Shown here: positions 56,340-64,000 of the stretch, piece by piece
Layout: each line of letters starts with the position of its first letter
Position numbering within the stretch: the stretch's first letter is position 1
Source: Pseudomonas lini
GTDB lineage: Bacteria > Pseudomonadota > Gammaproteobacteria > Pseudomonadales > Pseudomonadaceae
DNA: 64,000 bases
Direction of reading: 5' to 3'
Assembly: GCF_001042905.1 (NCBI RefSeq)
Contig: NZ_JYLB01000004.1
Coordinates: 248,001-312,000, forward strand
The notes under the pieces: model-generated
Told to the model about the DNA's origin: nothing
Databases searched by the model: none
The model's input: the letters and a program-made list of their open reading frames with translations, nothing else
Program-made: the position numbers and the translations under genes

Positions 56340-57977
56340 ATGGCGACGTGCGGCGAAGTATTGGTCAAGTTACTCGAAGATTACGGGGTCGAGCAGGTGT
56401 TCGGCATTCCCGGGGTGCATACCGTGGAGCTGTATCGCGGGCTGGCCCGTTCGAGCATCAACCACGTCACTCCGCGTCACGAACAGGGCGCCGGTTTCAT
56501 GGCCGACGGTTATGCGCGCACCAGCGGCAAACCGGGTGTGTGCTTCATCATCACCGGCCCTGGCATGACCAACATCACCACCGCCATGGGTCAGGCTTAC
56601 GCCGACTCTATCCCGATGCTGGTGATTTCCAGCGTGCAATCGCGCAGCCAATTGGGCGGCGGTCGCGGCAAGCTGCATGAACTGCCAAACCAGAGCGCGC
56701 TGGTCGGCGGCGTGGCGGCGTTCTCCCACACCTTGATGTCGGCGGCTGAATTGCCGGGCGTGTTGGCCCGCGCCTTCGCGCTGTTCCAGGCTGGCCGTCC
56801 GCGTCCCGTACACATCGAAATCCCGTTGGACGTGTTGGTCGAAGAGGCCGATGACTTGCTCGCCAGCGTGCCGGTGAACATCGATCGCGCTGGTGCTTCG
56901 CCAAGCGCGATCAGCCGCATGACCGACTGGCTGGCCGGTGCCAAGCGCCCATTGATTCTCGCCGGTGGTGGCGCCATCGATGCCGCGGCCGAACTGACTG
57001 AACTGGCGGAACTGCTGGATGCGCCGGTGGCCCTGACCATCAATGCCAAAGGCATGCTCGAATCCAGCCACCCGCTGCTGATCGGTTCGACCCAAAGCCT
57101 GGTAGCCACTCGCGCGCTGGTCGCCGAAGCCGACGTGGTGCTGGCCATCGGCACCGAACTGGCCGAAACCGATTACGACATCACCTTCGCTGGCGGCTTC
57201 GACATTCCCGGCGTGCTGCTGCGCGTGGACATCGACCCCGACCAGACCGTGCGTAATTACCCGCCGAAAGTCGCGTTGGTCGCCGACTCGCGCAACGCCG
57301 CTCAGGCCTTGCTGAGTGCGCTGTCCCACCAGTCGCTGGCCGAGCGTCGCAACGATTGGGGCCAGGTGCGTGCCGTGCGTTTGCGCGATGAATTGGCCGC
57401 ATCCTGGGACGCCCCGACGCTGGCCCAGACCCGCTTCCTGGAAACTGTTTTGCACGAATTGCCGAACGCGGTTTTTGTCGGCGATTCGACCCAACCGGTG
57501 TACACCGGCAACCTCACATTTAACCCGGAACGCCCGCGCCGCTGGTTCAACTCGTCCACCGGTTACGGCACCCTCGGTTACGCCTTGCCAGCGGCGATTG
57601 GCGCCTGGCTCGGTGGCAGCGTCGAAGGTGGCGCACGCCCTCCGGTGGTGTGCCTGATTGGCGACGGTGGTCTGCAATTCACTCTGCCGGAGCTGGCCAG
57701 TGCGGTGGAAGCGCGCACCCCGGTGATCGTCCTGCTGTGGAATAACCAGGGCTACGAAGAGATCAAGAAATACATGGTCAACCGCGACATCGAGCCAGTT
57801 GGCGTGGACATCTACACCCCGGACTTCATTGGTGTAGCCAAGGCGCTGGGTTGCGCGGCCGAGGCAGTTAGCGGTGTCGAAGAACTGCGCAGCGCGCTGC
57901 GTCTCGCCACCGATCGCCAGGGCCCGACCCTGATTGAAATCGATCAGACTTCGTGGATGAAGGCGGTGTCGAAATGA
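56340..57977 (+). CDS. Thiamine-diphosphate decarboxylase, 5-guanidino-2-oxopentanoate type
   Basis: A 545-residue enzyme with the three-domain POX/acetolactate synthase layout. The activating Glu is in HEQGAGFMADGYAR (near 50). The thiamine-diphosphate motif runs from GDGGLQFTLPEL to WNNQGYEEIK (near 440-475). Its opening (GEVLVKLLEDYGVEQVFGIPG...HTVELYRGLA) is most like AruI-type 2-oxoarginine decarboxylases, and less like benzoylformate decarboxylase. Product would be 4-guanidinobutanal. The next gene, an aldehyde dehydrogenase, overlaps by 4 bases and would oxidise it. ATG 56340 follows AAAAAGGGCAAAGAC. Confidence 0.8.
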   Translation: MATCGEVLVKLLEDYGVEQVFGIPGVHTVELYRGLARSSINHVTPRHEQGAGFMADGYARTSGKPGVCFIITGPGMTNITTAMGQAYADSIPMLVISSVQSRSQLGGGRGKLHELPNQSALVGGVAAFSHTLMSAAELPGVLARAFALFQAGRPRPVHIEIPLDVLVEEADDLLASVPVNIDRAGASPSAISRMTDWLAGAKRPLILAGGGAIDAAAELTELAELLDAPVALTINAKGMLESSHPLLIGSTQSLVATRALVAEADVVLAIGTELAETDYDITFAGGFDIPGVLLRVDIDPDQTVRNYPPKVALVADSRNAAQALLSALSHQSLAERRNDWGQVRAVRLRDELAASWDAPTLAQTRFLETVLHELPNAVFVGDSTQPVYTGNLTFNPERPRRWFNSSTGYGTLGYALPAAIGAWLGGSVEGGARPPVVCLIGDGGLQFTLPELASAVEARTPVIVLLWNNQGYEEIKKYMVNRDIEPVGVDIYTPDFIGVAKALGCAAEAVSGVEELRSALRLATDRQGPTLIEIDQTSWMKAVSK

Positions 57978-59434
57978 CTTTCCGCATGACTTTCCCAACG
58001 GCACTCGACGGTCTGTACATCGACGGTCAATGGTCGGCCGGCAACGAACATTTACGCGTGATCAACCCGGCGACCGAAGCGCTGCTGACAACCGTCAACG
58101 GCGGCGATGAACACGCTGTCGATCAGGCCGTCACGGCGGCGACCAACGCTTTCAAAGAATGGTCGAAAACCACCGGCGCCGAGCGCGGGGCGATCCTGCG
58201 CAGAATCGCCGCAGGCGTGCAGGCCGGTCGTGAGCAGTTGATGAAGTTGCAGTCGAGCAACAATGGTAAACCGCTGTTCGAAGCGGCCATCGACGTCGAC
58301 GATGTAATCGCCACGTTCGAGTATTACGCCGATCTGGCCGAAGGCCTGGACGCGAAACAGGACAACGCCGTGGCGTTGCCGAGCGACGAGTTCAGCGCCC
58401 GTTTGCGCCGCGAGCCATGCGGTGTGGTGGGGCTGATCGTGCCGTGGAATTTCCCGATGGTCACCACCGCCTGGAAACTCGCCCCGGCCCTGGCCGCCGG
58501 TTGCTGCGTGGTGCTCAAACCGTCGGAAGTGACGCCGCTGCCGGAGCTGGAACTGGCGACGATCATTGCCGAGGCCGGTCTGCCAAACGGTGTGTTCAAT
58601 CTGGTCTGCGGCACCGGCCTGGCTGTTGGCGCACCACTGTCGGCTGACCCACGCATCGCCAAGATTTCCTTCACCGGCAGCAACGCAGTGGGGGTGCAGG
58701 TGATGCAGCGGGCGGCGGAAACCGTGAAGGGTGTGAGCCTGGAATTGGGCGGCAAATCTTCGCTGCTGGTGCTCGCCGATGCCGACATCGAGCTGGCCGT
58801 GGAAGTGGCCTGTGGCGGTGGTTTCTTCAACGCCGGGCAGATGTGTTCCGCCACCAGCCGCGTGCTGGTTTCCGATGAGCTGGCGGATAAATTTGTAGCG
58901 CGATTGAAGGCCCGCGCCGAAGCCATTCGCGTGGCCGACCCGTTCGACCCGAACGTGGAAATGGGCGCACTGGTCAATCAGGCGCAATACCAACGTGTGC
59001 TGGGGCACATCGATCGCGGTTTGAGCGCTGGGGCGAAGTTGATCTGCGGCGGTAATCGTCCGGCGGACCTGTCACGCGGCTTTTTTTTGCAGCCGACTAT
59101 TTTCATCGACGTGCCCCTCGACAGTGCGCTGTGGTGCGAAGAGATTTTCGGTCCGGTGATTTGCGTGCGCAGTTTTACCTCTGAAGCCGAGGCGATTGCC
59201 CTGGCCAACGACAGCCAATTCGGCCTGGTGGCCAGCGTGGTCACGCGCGACGCCGAAGCGGCTGATCGGGTCGCCAACGCTTTGCAGGCGGGGCTTGTGT
59301 GGATCAACGCGCCGCAAGTGATCTTCCCGCAGACCGCTTGGGGTGGCTACAAACAGAGCAGCATCGGCCGCGAATTGGGGCCATGGGGCTTGCAGGCTTT
59401 CCAGGAAATCAAACACGTGATTCGGGCCGTCTGA
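57974..59434 (+). CDS. Aldehyde dehydrogenase (aminoaldehyde type)
   Basis: A 486-residue NAD(P)-dependent aldehyde dehydrogenase. NAD-site IVPWNFPMVTTAWKLAPALA (near 158), general base in LELGGKSSLLV (near 260) and catalytic Cys in NAGQMCSATSR (near 295). The latter resembles betaine- and amino-aldehyde dehydrogenases. It overlaps the decarboxylase by 4 bases (ATGA), so the two are coupled; it probably oxidises the aldehyde from that enzyme, perhaps 4-guanidinobutanal to 4-guanidinobutanoate. ATG 57986 is an alternative start. Confidence 0.87.
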   Translation: MTFRMTFPTALDGLYIDGQWSAGNEHLRVINPATEALLTTVNGGDEHAVDQAVTAATNAFKEWSKTTGAERGAILRRIAAGVQAGREQLMKLQSSNNGKPLFEAAIDVDDVIATFEYYADLAEGLDAKQDNAVALPSDEFSARLRREPCGVVGLIVPWNFPMVTTAWKLAPALAAGCCVVLKPSEVTPLPELELATIIAEAGLPNGVFNLVCGTGLAVGAPLSADPRIAKISFTGSNAVGVQVMQRAAETVKGVSLELGGKSSLLVLADADIELAVEVACGGGFFNAGQMCSATSRVLVSDELADKFVARLKARAEAIRVADPFDPNVEMGALVNQAQYQRVLGHIDRGLSAGAKLICGGNRPADLSRGFFLQPTIFIDVPLDSALWCEEIFGPVICVRSFTSEAEAIALANDSQFGLVASVVTRDAEAADRVANALQAGLVWINAPQVIFPQTAWGGYKQSSIGRELGPWGLQAFQEIKHVIRAV

Positions 59435-59451
59435 CAGCACGAAAAAGGCGA

Positions 59452-59478
59452 GCGCATGCCTCGCGATGAGGCATGCGC
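59452..59478 (+). terminator. Perfect hairpin after the aldehyde dehydrogenase gene
   Basis: Stem GCGCATGCCTC / GAGGCATGCGC with loop GCGAT. No T run follows, so termination is uncertain; it may be a barrier or processing site between two operons. Confidence 0.5.
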
Positions 59479-59590
59479 CAGCGTCATGGCTTCAATGAGT
59501 TTTTATCGATAGTCAGGTGTTTTGCACGACCTCAGGATGAACCCGCTGGCAGCGCCAAGGCCCATTGAAAACCGGGGGCTTGAAGCTGAT

Positions 59591-59607
59591 CTGGCCGCGC
59601 GGATGCA
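59591..59607 (+). promoter_or_regulatory. Candidate sigma-54 promoter of the ABC transporter operon
   Basis: CTGGCCGCGCGGATGCA has GG and GC exactly ten bases apart, as in the -24/-12 pattern TGGCAC-N5-TTGCA. It lies about 47 bases before the binding-protein start. The fifth and sixth positions differ from consensus. Confidence 0.35.
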
Positions 59608-59653
59608 ACGGTTGCGACCAACCTCATACTTAAAAAAACAAAGGGAGTCCTTC

Positions 59654-60757
59654 ATGGGCGAGCACGATCTGAACAGACGTCAATTCATCAAAACCGTGGG
59701 CGTGGCGTCCGTGGCGGCGGCGGCCATGAGCATGCCGTTCATCAAGGCCAATGCCAGCGACACACGCTTCCAGGGCAAGACCCTGCGCCTGCTGACCTGG
59801 TCCGATGACACCGGCCTTGCAGCATTGCGCAATATCGCGGCAACCTTCGAAGCCAAGTACGGCTGCAAAGTCATCGCTGACCGCACCGGCAGCACTTCGG
59901 AAATGGTCGCCAAACTCAAGGCCGGCGGCGATCGTCCGCAGTACGACATCATCACCCTGGCCGGCGTCGGCGCCGAAGGTCTGGCTGCTGCCAACCTGCT
60001 GGAAAAACCCGATCTCAACCGCATCCCTAACCTGATCGACGTGCCGGAGCAATACCGCACTGGCGCCAACGGTCACGGCATCGGTTACCTGCTGTGGTGC
60101 AACAGCCTGGTCTACAGCACCCGCACCATCAAAGAAGCGCCAGACAGCTATGCCGCCCTGTGGGACGCGGAGCTGTCGCCGAACATCTTCCTGCCGCCGC
60201 CGAACTGGACCGAGGCCATGGACCTGATCATCATCGCCGCCAAACTGGCCGGTGGTGACGAACACAACATCGAGCCAGGCTTCAAGAAACTCGCCGAGCT
60301 GAAAGATCGCGTCGTGACCTTGGGCGAAAACCCGAACCAGATCGCCGAGCTGTTCCGCACCGGTTCTCTGGACATGGGCGGCTTGTACGCGCCGGCGTTT
60401 TTCCCGAAACAGATTCGCGATCCGGCCTACGGTCTGGGCGCTACGTTCGGCATGAAGGAAGGCTTCTACACCGACCTGATGTTGTCGGTGATGCCGAAGA
60501 ATCGTCCGGGCGATATCGACCTGGCCTACGCCTTCATCAACCACTCTCTGGACCCGCTGGTGCAGGGCAAGATGGCCGAAGACATCTACAACGGCCCGGT
60601 CAACGCCAAGGCGATCATCTCCGCCGAAGCACGCAAGAGCCCGTACATCCTCACGCCGGAGCAGATTGCCGAGAAGGCGATCATGCACGACAACGCCTTC
60701 CTGGCCTCCGTGCATGACCAATGGATTCGTCGTTACACGGAAATCTTTTCTTCCTGA
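59654..60757 (+). CDS. Polyamine-type ABC transporter substrate-binding protein
   Basis: A 367-residue periplasmic binding protein of the PotD/PotF class. The Tat-type signal NRRQFIKTVGVASVAAAAM (7-25) suggests export in folded form. The mature part has the LRLLTWSDDTGLAAL opening, YDIITLAGVGAEGLA, and the PPPNWTEAMDLI segment. AGGGAG precedes ATG 59654. It heads the operon with two permeases and an ATPase, separated from the permeases by a REP pair. The ligand is probably a polyamine, guanidino compound or related organic cation. Confidence 0.88.
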   Translation: MGEHDLNRRQFIKTVGVASVAAAAMSMPFIKANASDTRFQGKTLRLLTWSDDTGLAALRNIAATFEAKYGCKVIADRTGSTSEMVAKLKAGGDRPQYDIITLAGVGAEGLAAANLLEKPDLNRIPNLIDVPEQYRTGANGHGIGYLLWCNSLVYSTRTIKEAPDSYAALWDAELSPNIFLPPPNWTEAMDLIIIAAKLAGGDEHNIEPGFKKLAELKDRVVTLGENPNQIAELFRTGSLDMGGLYAPAFFPKQIRDPAYGLGATFGMKEGFYTDLMLSVMPKNRPGDIDLAYAFINHSLDPLVQGKMAEDIYNGPVNAKAIISAEARKSPYILTPEQIAEKAIMHDNAFLASVHDQWIRRYTEIFSS

Positions 60758-60760
60758 TCC

Positions 60761-60850
60761 GTAGGAGCTGCCGGAGGCTGCGATCTTTTGATCTTGCTCT
60801 TCGGTGGCTCTGAAAAAGATCAAAAGATCGCAGCCTTCGGCAGCTCCTAC
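60761..60850. repeat. REP pair inside the ABC transporter operon
   Basis: Inverted arms (GTAGGAGCTGCCGGAGGCTG and complement) with a 25-base spacer, starting 4 bases after the binding-protein stop and ending 51 bases before the first permease gene. It may stabilise the upstream mRNA. Confidence 0.93.
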
Positions 60851-60901
60851 ACGGGCCGGGCGCGAGATATTCCTGATCTTCCATTGACGAGACCCTTTGC
60901 T

Positions 60902-61810
60902 ATGGAACACCAACCTCTGACCCATCCGGTAAGCGCCGCACCCGTGCGCATCAATCGGGGTGTCTCACCGACGGCGCGCGCCTGGCTTTTCCTCTCGCCG
61001 TCGATGCTGTTTCTCGGCGTGCTGATTGCCGCGAGCCTCTTGGTGCTGCGCATGAGCGTCGGCACCAAAGGCGCGGAATGGACCGGGTTCAGCCTGGCCA
61101 GTTACGCGCAATTGCTGGAACCCTATTACCTCAAATCGTTGCTGCTGACGTTGCGCCTGGCGCTGATCAGTGCGGTGATTGCGGTGCTGCTGGCGATCCC
61201 CGTCGCCTACACCATGTCGCGGTTGACCTCGCCGTTTGTGCGGCGGATCTTCCTCGCGGCGGTGCTGCTGCCATTGCTGGTCAACCTGCTGCTGCAAAGC
61301 TACGGCTGGCTGGTGATTCTCGGCCCCGGCGGCATGCTCAATCAGGCGCTGATGGGCCTGGGCCTGATCAAGCGCCCGATCATGCTGCTCTACAACCAGA
61401 ACGGCGTGTTGATGGGCCTGGTGCAAACCGCGTTCCCGTTGGCCGTGCTGCCGATTGCCAGCGCCATGCGCGGCGTCGCCCGCACTTACGAAGAAGCCGC
61501 TGCCACCCTCGGCGCCAGTCGCTTGCAGGTGTTTCGCCAGGTGGTGTTGCCGATGAGTTTGCCGGGGATTATCACTGGCGCGACATTGGTGTTCGCCTAC
61601 AACGCCAGCAGTTTTGTGGTGCCGCTGCTGCTCGGTGGTCGGCGCGTGCCGATGCTGGCGGTGATGGTGCATGACCAGATCGCCCCGCTGATGAACTGGC
61701 CCGCCGCGTCTGCTGCCGGTGTGGTGCTGATCGTTACCACCCTGGCGATCATGACCTTGTCCGAATACATCACTGGCCGTCGTCGGCGCATGCTGGAGGC
61801 TTCGCAATGA
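60902..61810 (+). CDS. ABC transporter permease (PotB-like)
   Basis: A 302-residue inner-membrane permease with six helices and the EAA loop (RTYEEAAATLGASRLQVFRQVVLP, near 195-220) that contacts the ATPase. It begins MEHQPLTHPVSAAPVRINRG, a short cytoplasmic tail. It overlaps the second permease gene by 4 bases. Confidence 0.88.
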   Translation: MEHQPLTHPVSAAPVRINRGVSPTARAWLFLSPSMLFLGVLIAASLLVLRMSVGTKGAEWTGFSLASYAQLLEPYYLKSLLLTLRLALISAVIAVLLAIPVAYTMSRLTSPFVRRIFLAAVLLPLLVNLLLQSYGWLVILGPGGMLNQALMGLGLIKRPIMLLYNQNGVLMGLVQTAFPLAVLPIASAMRGVARTYEEAAATLGASRLQVFRQVVLPMSLPGIITGATLVFAYNASSFVVPLLLGGRRVPMLAVMVHDQIAPLMNWPAASAAGVVLIVTTLAIMTLSEYITGRRRRMLEASQ

Positions 61811-62655
61811 GTACCCTGATCAAGAAGCGCCACTCGCTGCTGCCGGGCGATACCGGCAAGTTCGCCGGCATCCTGTCGGGCTTCATTTTGCTGCTGGCGG
61901 TGCTGCCGATTCTGACCATGATTGTCATGTCGTTCAGTGGCGCATCGAACCTCGACTTCCCGCCCAGCAGCTACAGCCTGCAATGGTACGAGGCCGCCTG
62001 GAACACCTTCGTATCGCCAGATTCCAGCGATGTGCTGAGCCTCGGCAAAGCCATGACCACCAGTTTGATGGTGGCCTGCCTGACCATGATTTTCGCCACG
62101 ATTATCGCGGTGCCGGCAGCCTATGCCCTGACCCGTTGCGAGTTTCGCGGCAAGGCCGTGGCGCTGCAATTGATGTCGCTGCCACTGGTGTTCCCGATGG
62201 TGGTGTTGGGCCTGGCCTTGCTGCTGGTATTCGACAGCCTGCCTTTCCACATCACCACCTCGCGACTGGTGATTGCCCACGTGATTCTGGCGCTGCCGTT
62301 CGTGGTGAAAAACTGCACGGCGGCGATGCTCTCCATCGGCAGCGAAGTCGAGGAAGCCGCGCAAATGCTCGGCGCTTCACCGCTACGGGCGATTGTCGAT
62401 GTGGTGGTGCCGCTGATGAAATCGGGGATTCTGGCGGGCATGTTGCTGGCGTTCATCGTCTCGTTCAACGAATTCACCGTGACCTATTTCCTCTACACCA
62501 TCGACGTCATGACCGTGCCGATCTGGATGTACAGCCGCACAGTGTCTTCGCTCGACCCTACCGTTTTCTCGTTTGCCGTGCTGATCGTGCTGATCGACTT
62601 CGTCCTGATCTGGGCGTTGGAGAAGCTGGTCGGTGAAGGTGGCGTTTCGTTCTGA
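61807..62655 (+). CDS. ABC transporter permease (PotC-like)
   Basis: A 282-residue permease with six helices and an EAA loop (EVEEAAQMLGASPLRAIVDVVVP, near 178-200). The start ATG overlaps the stop of the first permease gene (ATGA). Pairs with it to form the membrane channel. Confidence 0.88.
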   Translation: MSTLIKKRHSLLPGDTGKFAGILSGFILLLAVLPILTMIVMSFSGASNLDFPPSSYSLQWYEAAWNTFVSPDSSDVLSLGKAMTTSLMVACLTMIFATIIAVPAAYALTRCEFRGKAVALQLMSLPLVFPMVVLGLALLLVFDSLPFHITTSRLVIAHVILALPFVVKNCTAAMLSIGSEVEEAAQMLGASPLRAIVDVVVPLMKSGILAGMLLAFIVSFNEFTVTYFLYTIDVMTVPIWMYSRTVSSLDPTVFSFAVLIVLIDFVLIWALEKLVGEGGVSF

Positions 62656-62670
62656 TTCTTGAGGTGCAAC

Positions 62671-63726
62671 ATGACTGGTCTGATTCTGGAAAACGTCGAG
62701 AAACATTACGGCTCGGCCTGCGCGGTAAAAGATGTGAACCTGCATTTGCCCGAGGGCAAACTGGTGTGTTTCCTCGGCCCTTCGGGCTGCGGCAAAACCA
62801 CCTTGCTGCGGATGATTGCCGGGCTTGAAACCCTGACCGGCGGCGAGATTCGCCTGGACGGTGAAGACATCGGCCATACGCCGGCGCATCAGCGTAATTT
62901 CGGCATGGTGTTCCAATCGCTGGCGCTGTTTCCGCACATGACGGTGGGGGAGAACATCGCCTATCCGCTGAAACTGCGTGGGGTCAGCAAGGCTGATCAA
63001 CAGGCGCGGGTGGTGGAGTTGCTGGAGCTGATTCAGCTGCAGGAAATGATTGATCGCCCGGTGGCAAAACTCTCCGGCGGTCAGCGTCAGCGTGTGGCGA
63101 TTGCCCGGGCGATTGCTTCGCGGCCGAAAATCCTCCTGCTCGACGAACCGCTGTCGGCGCTGGACGCCAAGCTGCGTGAGTCGATGCAGGTGGAAATCCG
63201 TCAGCTGCAACAGCGTTTGAACATCACCACCATCATGGTCACCCATGACCAGCGCGAAGCCATGACCATGGCCGACATTGTGGTGGTACTGGGTGAGCAT
63301 CGGGTGCAGCAGGTGGGTACGCCGATTGAAATTTATCGGCATCCGGCCAATGAGTTCGTTGCGGACTTTATTGGTTCGGGGAATATTTTCCCGGCCACGG
63401 CGCTGGGCAACGGCAAGGTCAGCTTGCCCGGTGGCGATGCCCTGCAAGTGCCGATCTGCAGCAGCATTGTGGTGGGAGAGAAGGTGAAAATGCTGATCCG
63501 CCCGGAGGACCTGCAACTGTCGGCACCGCAGGCGACGGCGGGCAATCGCTTGCTGGGCAAGGTGACCTTTGTGCGGGATATCGGCGCGACCATCGAGACC
63601 ACGGTCGAGTGTTCCGGGGTGTCGTTTACGGCGCTGAGCACGCCGTGTCAGGGGATTGGTTTGAGTGTTGGGCATCCGGTGTCGTTGACGTTGCCGGTGG
63701 AGGCTTGTCGAGTGTTGAGCGCCTGA
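62671..63726 (+). CDS. ABC transporter ATP-binding protein (PotA-like)
   Basis: A 351-residue ATPase. Walker A GPSGCGKTT (near 35), Q-loop FQSLALFPHM, signature LSGGQRQRV (near 130), Walker B ILLLDEPLSALD, H-loop THDQREA. The C-terminal TOBE domain (about 270-350) is typical of polyamine/iron-type importers. GAGG precedes ATG 62671, 15 bases after the permease stop. Last gene of the operon, followed by a REPIN. Confidence 0.93.
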   Translation: MTGLILENVEKHYGSACAVKDVNLHLPEGKLVCFLGPSGCGKTTLLRMIAGLETLTGGEIRLDGEDIGHTPAHQRNFGMVFQSLALFPHMTVGENIAYPLKLRGVSKADQQARVVELLELIQLQEMIDRPVAKLSGGQRQRVAIARAIASRPKILLLDEPLSALDAKLRESMQVEIRQLQQRLNITTIMVTHDQREAMTMADIVVVLGEHRVQQVGTPIEIYRHPANEFVADFIGSGNIFPATALGNGKVSLPGGDALQVPICSSIVVGEKVKMLIRPEDLQLSAPQATAGNRLLGKVTFVRDIGATIETTVECSGVSFTALSTPCQGIGLSVGHPVSLTLPVEACRVLSA

Positions 63727-63741
63727 GAAAACACCACCACC

Positions 63742-63836
63742 CCGTAGGAGCGAGGCTTGCCCGCGAAGGCGATTTCATACTCAGCATTGTTGTTGGCTGA
63801 TACGACGCCTTCGCGGGCAAGCCTCGCTCCTACAGG
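63742..63836. repeat. REPIN, GTAGGAGCGAGGCTTGCCCG variant
   Basis: Two inverted arms around a 30-base spacer, between the ABC ATPase gene and the converging AraC-family gene. Confidence 0.92.
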
Positions 63837-63850
63837 GGGGGCAAATCTGA

Positions 63851-64000
63851 TTACACGGTCAACCGCAACCGCGCCAAATCCCTTAACGGCGGCGCCCCGA
63901 ACAATCGGCTGTACTCCCGGCTGAATTGCGAAGGGCTTTCATACCCCACCCGATAACCCGCCGCCGAAGCTTCCAGCCCTTCGGCCAGCATCAACCGCCG
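63851..64000 (-). CDS. AraC-family regulator, C-terminal fragment
   Basis: The last 49 codons plus stop are present; the gene continues past the right edge. They read [20 protein letters not shown], then [14 protein letters not shown], the second helix-turn-helix and end of an AraC-type DNA-binding domain. Its target cannot be told from this part. Confidence 0.85.
   Translation of the reverse strand, partial: RRLMLAEGLEASAAGYRVGYESPSQFSREYSRLFGAPPLRDLARLRLTV

Overview
This window is chromosomal DNA from a gamma-proteobacterium of the genus Pseudomonas, most likely the P. fluorescens group. The gene order matches, block by block, what I remember of the P. aeruginosa PAO1 and P. putida chromosomes. 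The spacers carry the palindromic REP/REPIN families typical of fluorescent pseudomonads. No rRNA, tRNA, CRISPR array, phage or insertion sequence was seen. These comparisons are from memory; no database was searched.

Layout. (1) 1-10600, arginine, iron and housekeeping block: an ABC ATPase (partial), argF, a small unknown protein, a solitary molybdopterin oxidoreductase, grxD, bfr and bfd with a Fur box, a 2-Cys peroxiredoxin, rnt-pyrC, motY and argG. Tandem 21-bp ArgR-type repeats precede argG and, more weakly, argF. (2) 10640-12540, an AT-rich patch with an unknown two-TM membrane protein and an orphan BvgA/RocA-like response regulator. (3) 12600-21100: a PA3496-family small protein, nth, an rnf operon (rnfA-B-D-G-E) with no rnfC, metG and apbC/mrp. 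(4) 21000-34800: SDR, HugZ-like protein, fxsA, groESL behind a sigma-32-like promoter, a PAP2 phosphatase, colRS-warB-inaA with a small secreted protein at its end, and the mexVW efflux genes. (5) 34900-47960: an imelysin / di-haem oxidoreductase / imelysin / DUF1513 iron-type locus, bifA, sodB, argO, an ACT protein, argP, an NAD-dependent epimerase and a coiled-coil membrane protein. (6) 48000-64000, accessory metabolism: an MFS drug exporter, pobA/pobR (4-hydroxybenzoate), a LysR / MBL-fold / NAD(P)-binding trio, and a LysR-regulated AruI-type 2-oxo-acid decarboxylase plus aldehyde dehydrogenase followed by a PotABCD-type ABC transporter. An AraC-family gene is cut by the right edge.

How the genes work together. 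argF, argG and argO/argP bear on arginine synthesis and export. bfr/bfd and the imelysin locus bear on iron storage and uptake, each with a Fur-box candidate. ColRS, WarB, the InaA kinase and perhaps the PAP2 enzyme bear on the outer membrane. The last cluster looks like uptake plus oxidation of a guanidino or polyamine-like compound.

The most unusual object is the rnf operon. RnfC is absent. RnfB has lost its N-terminal membrane anchor and carries a long charged, repeat-bearing C-terminal tail that resembles the tail of RnfC/RsxC. It looks like a natural RnfB-RnfC chimera left by an internal deletion. Palindromic repeats are also unusually informative here: several start directly at stop codons, one supplies the bfr stop codon, and one lies inside the ABC transporter operon.
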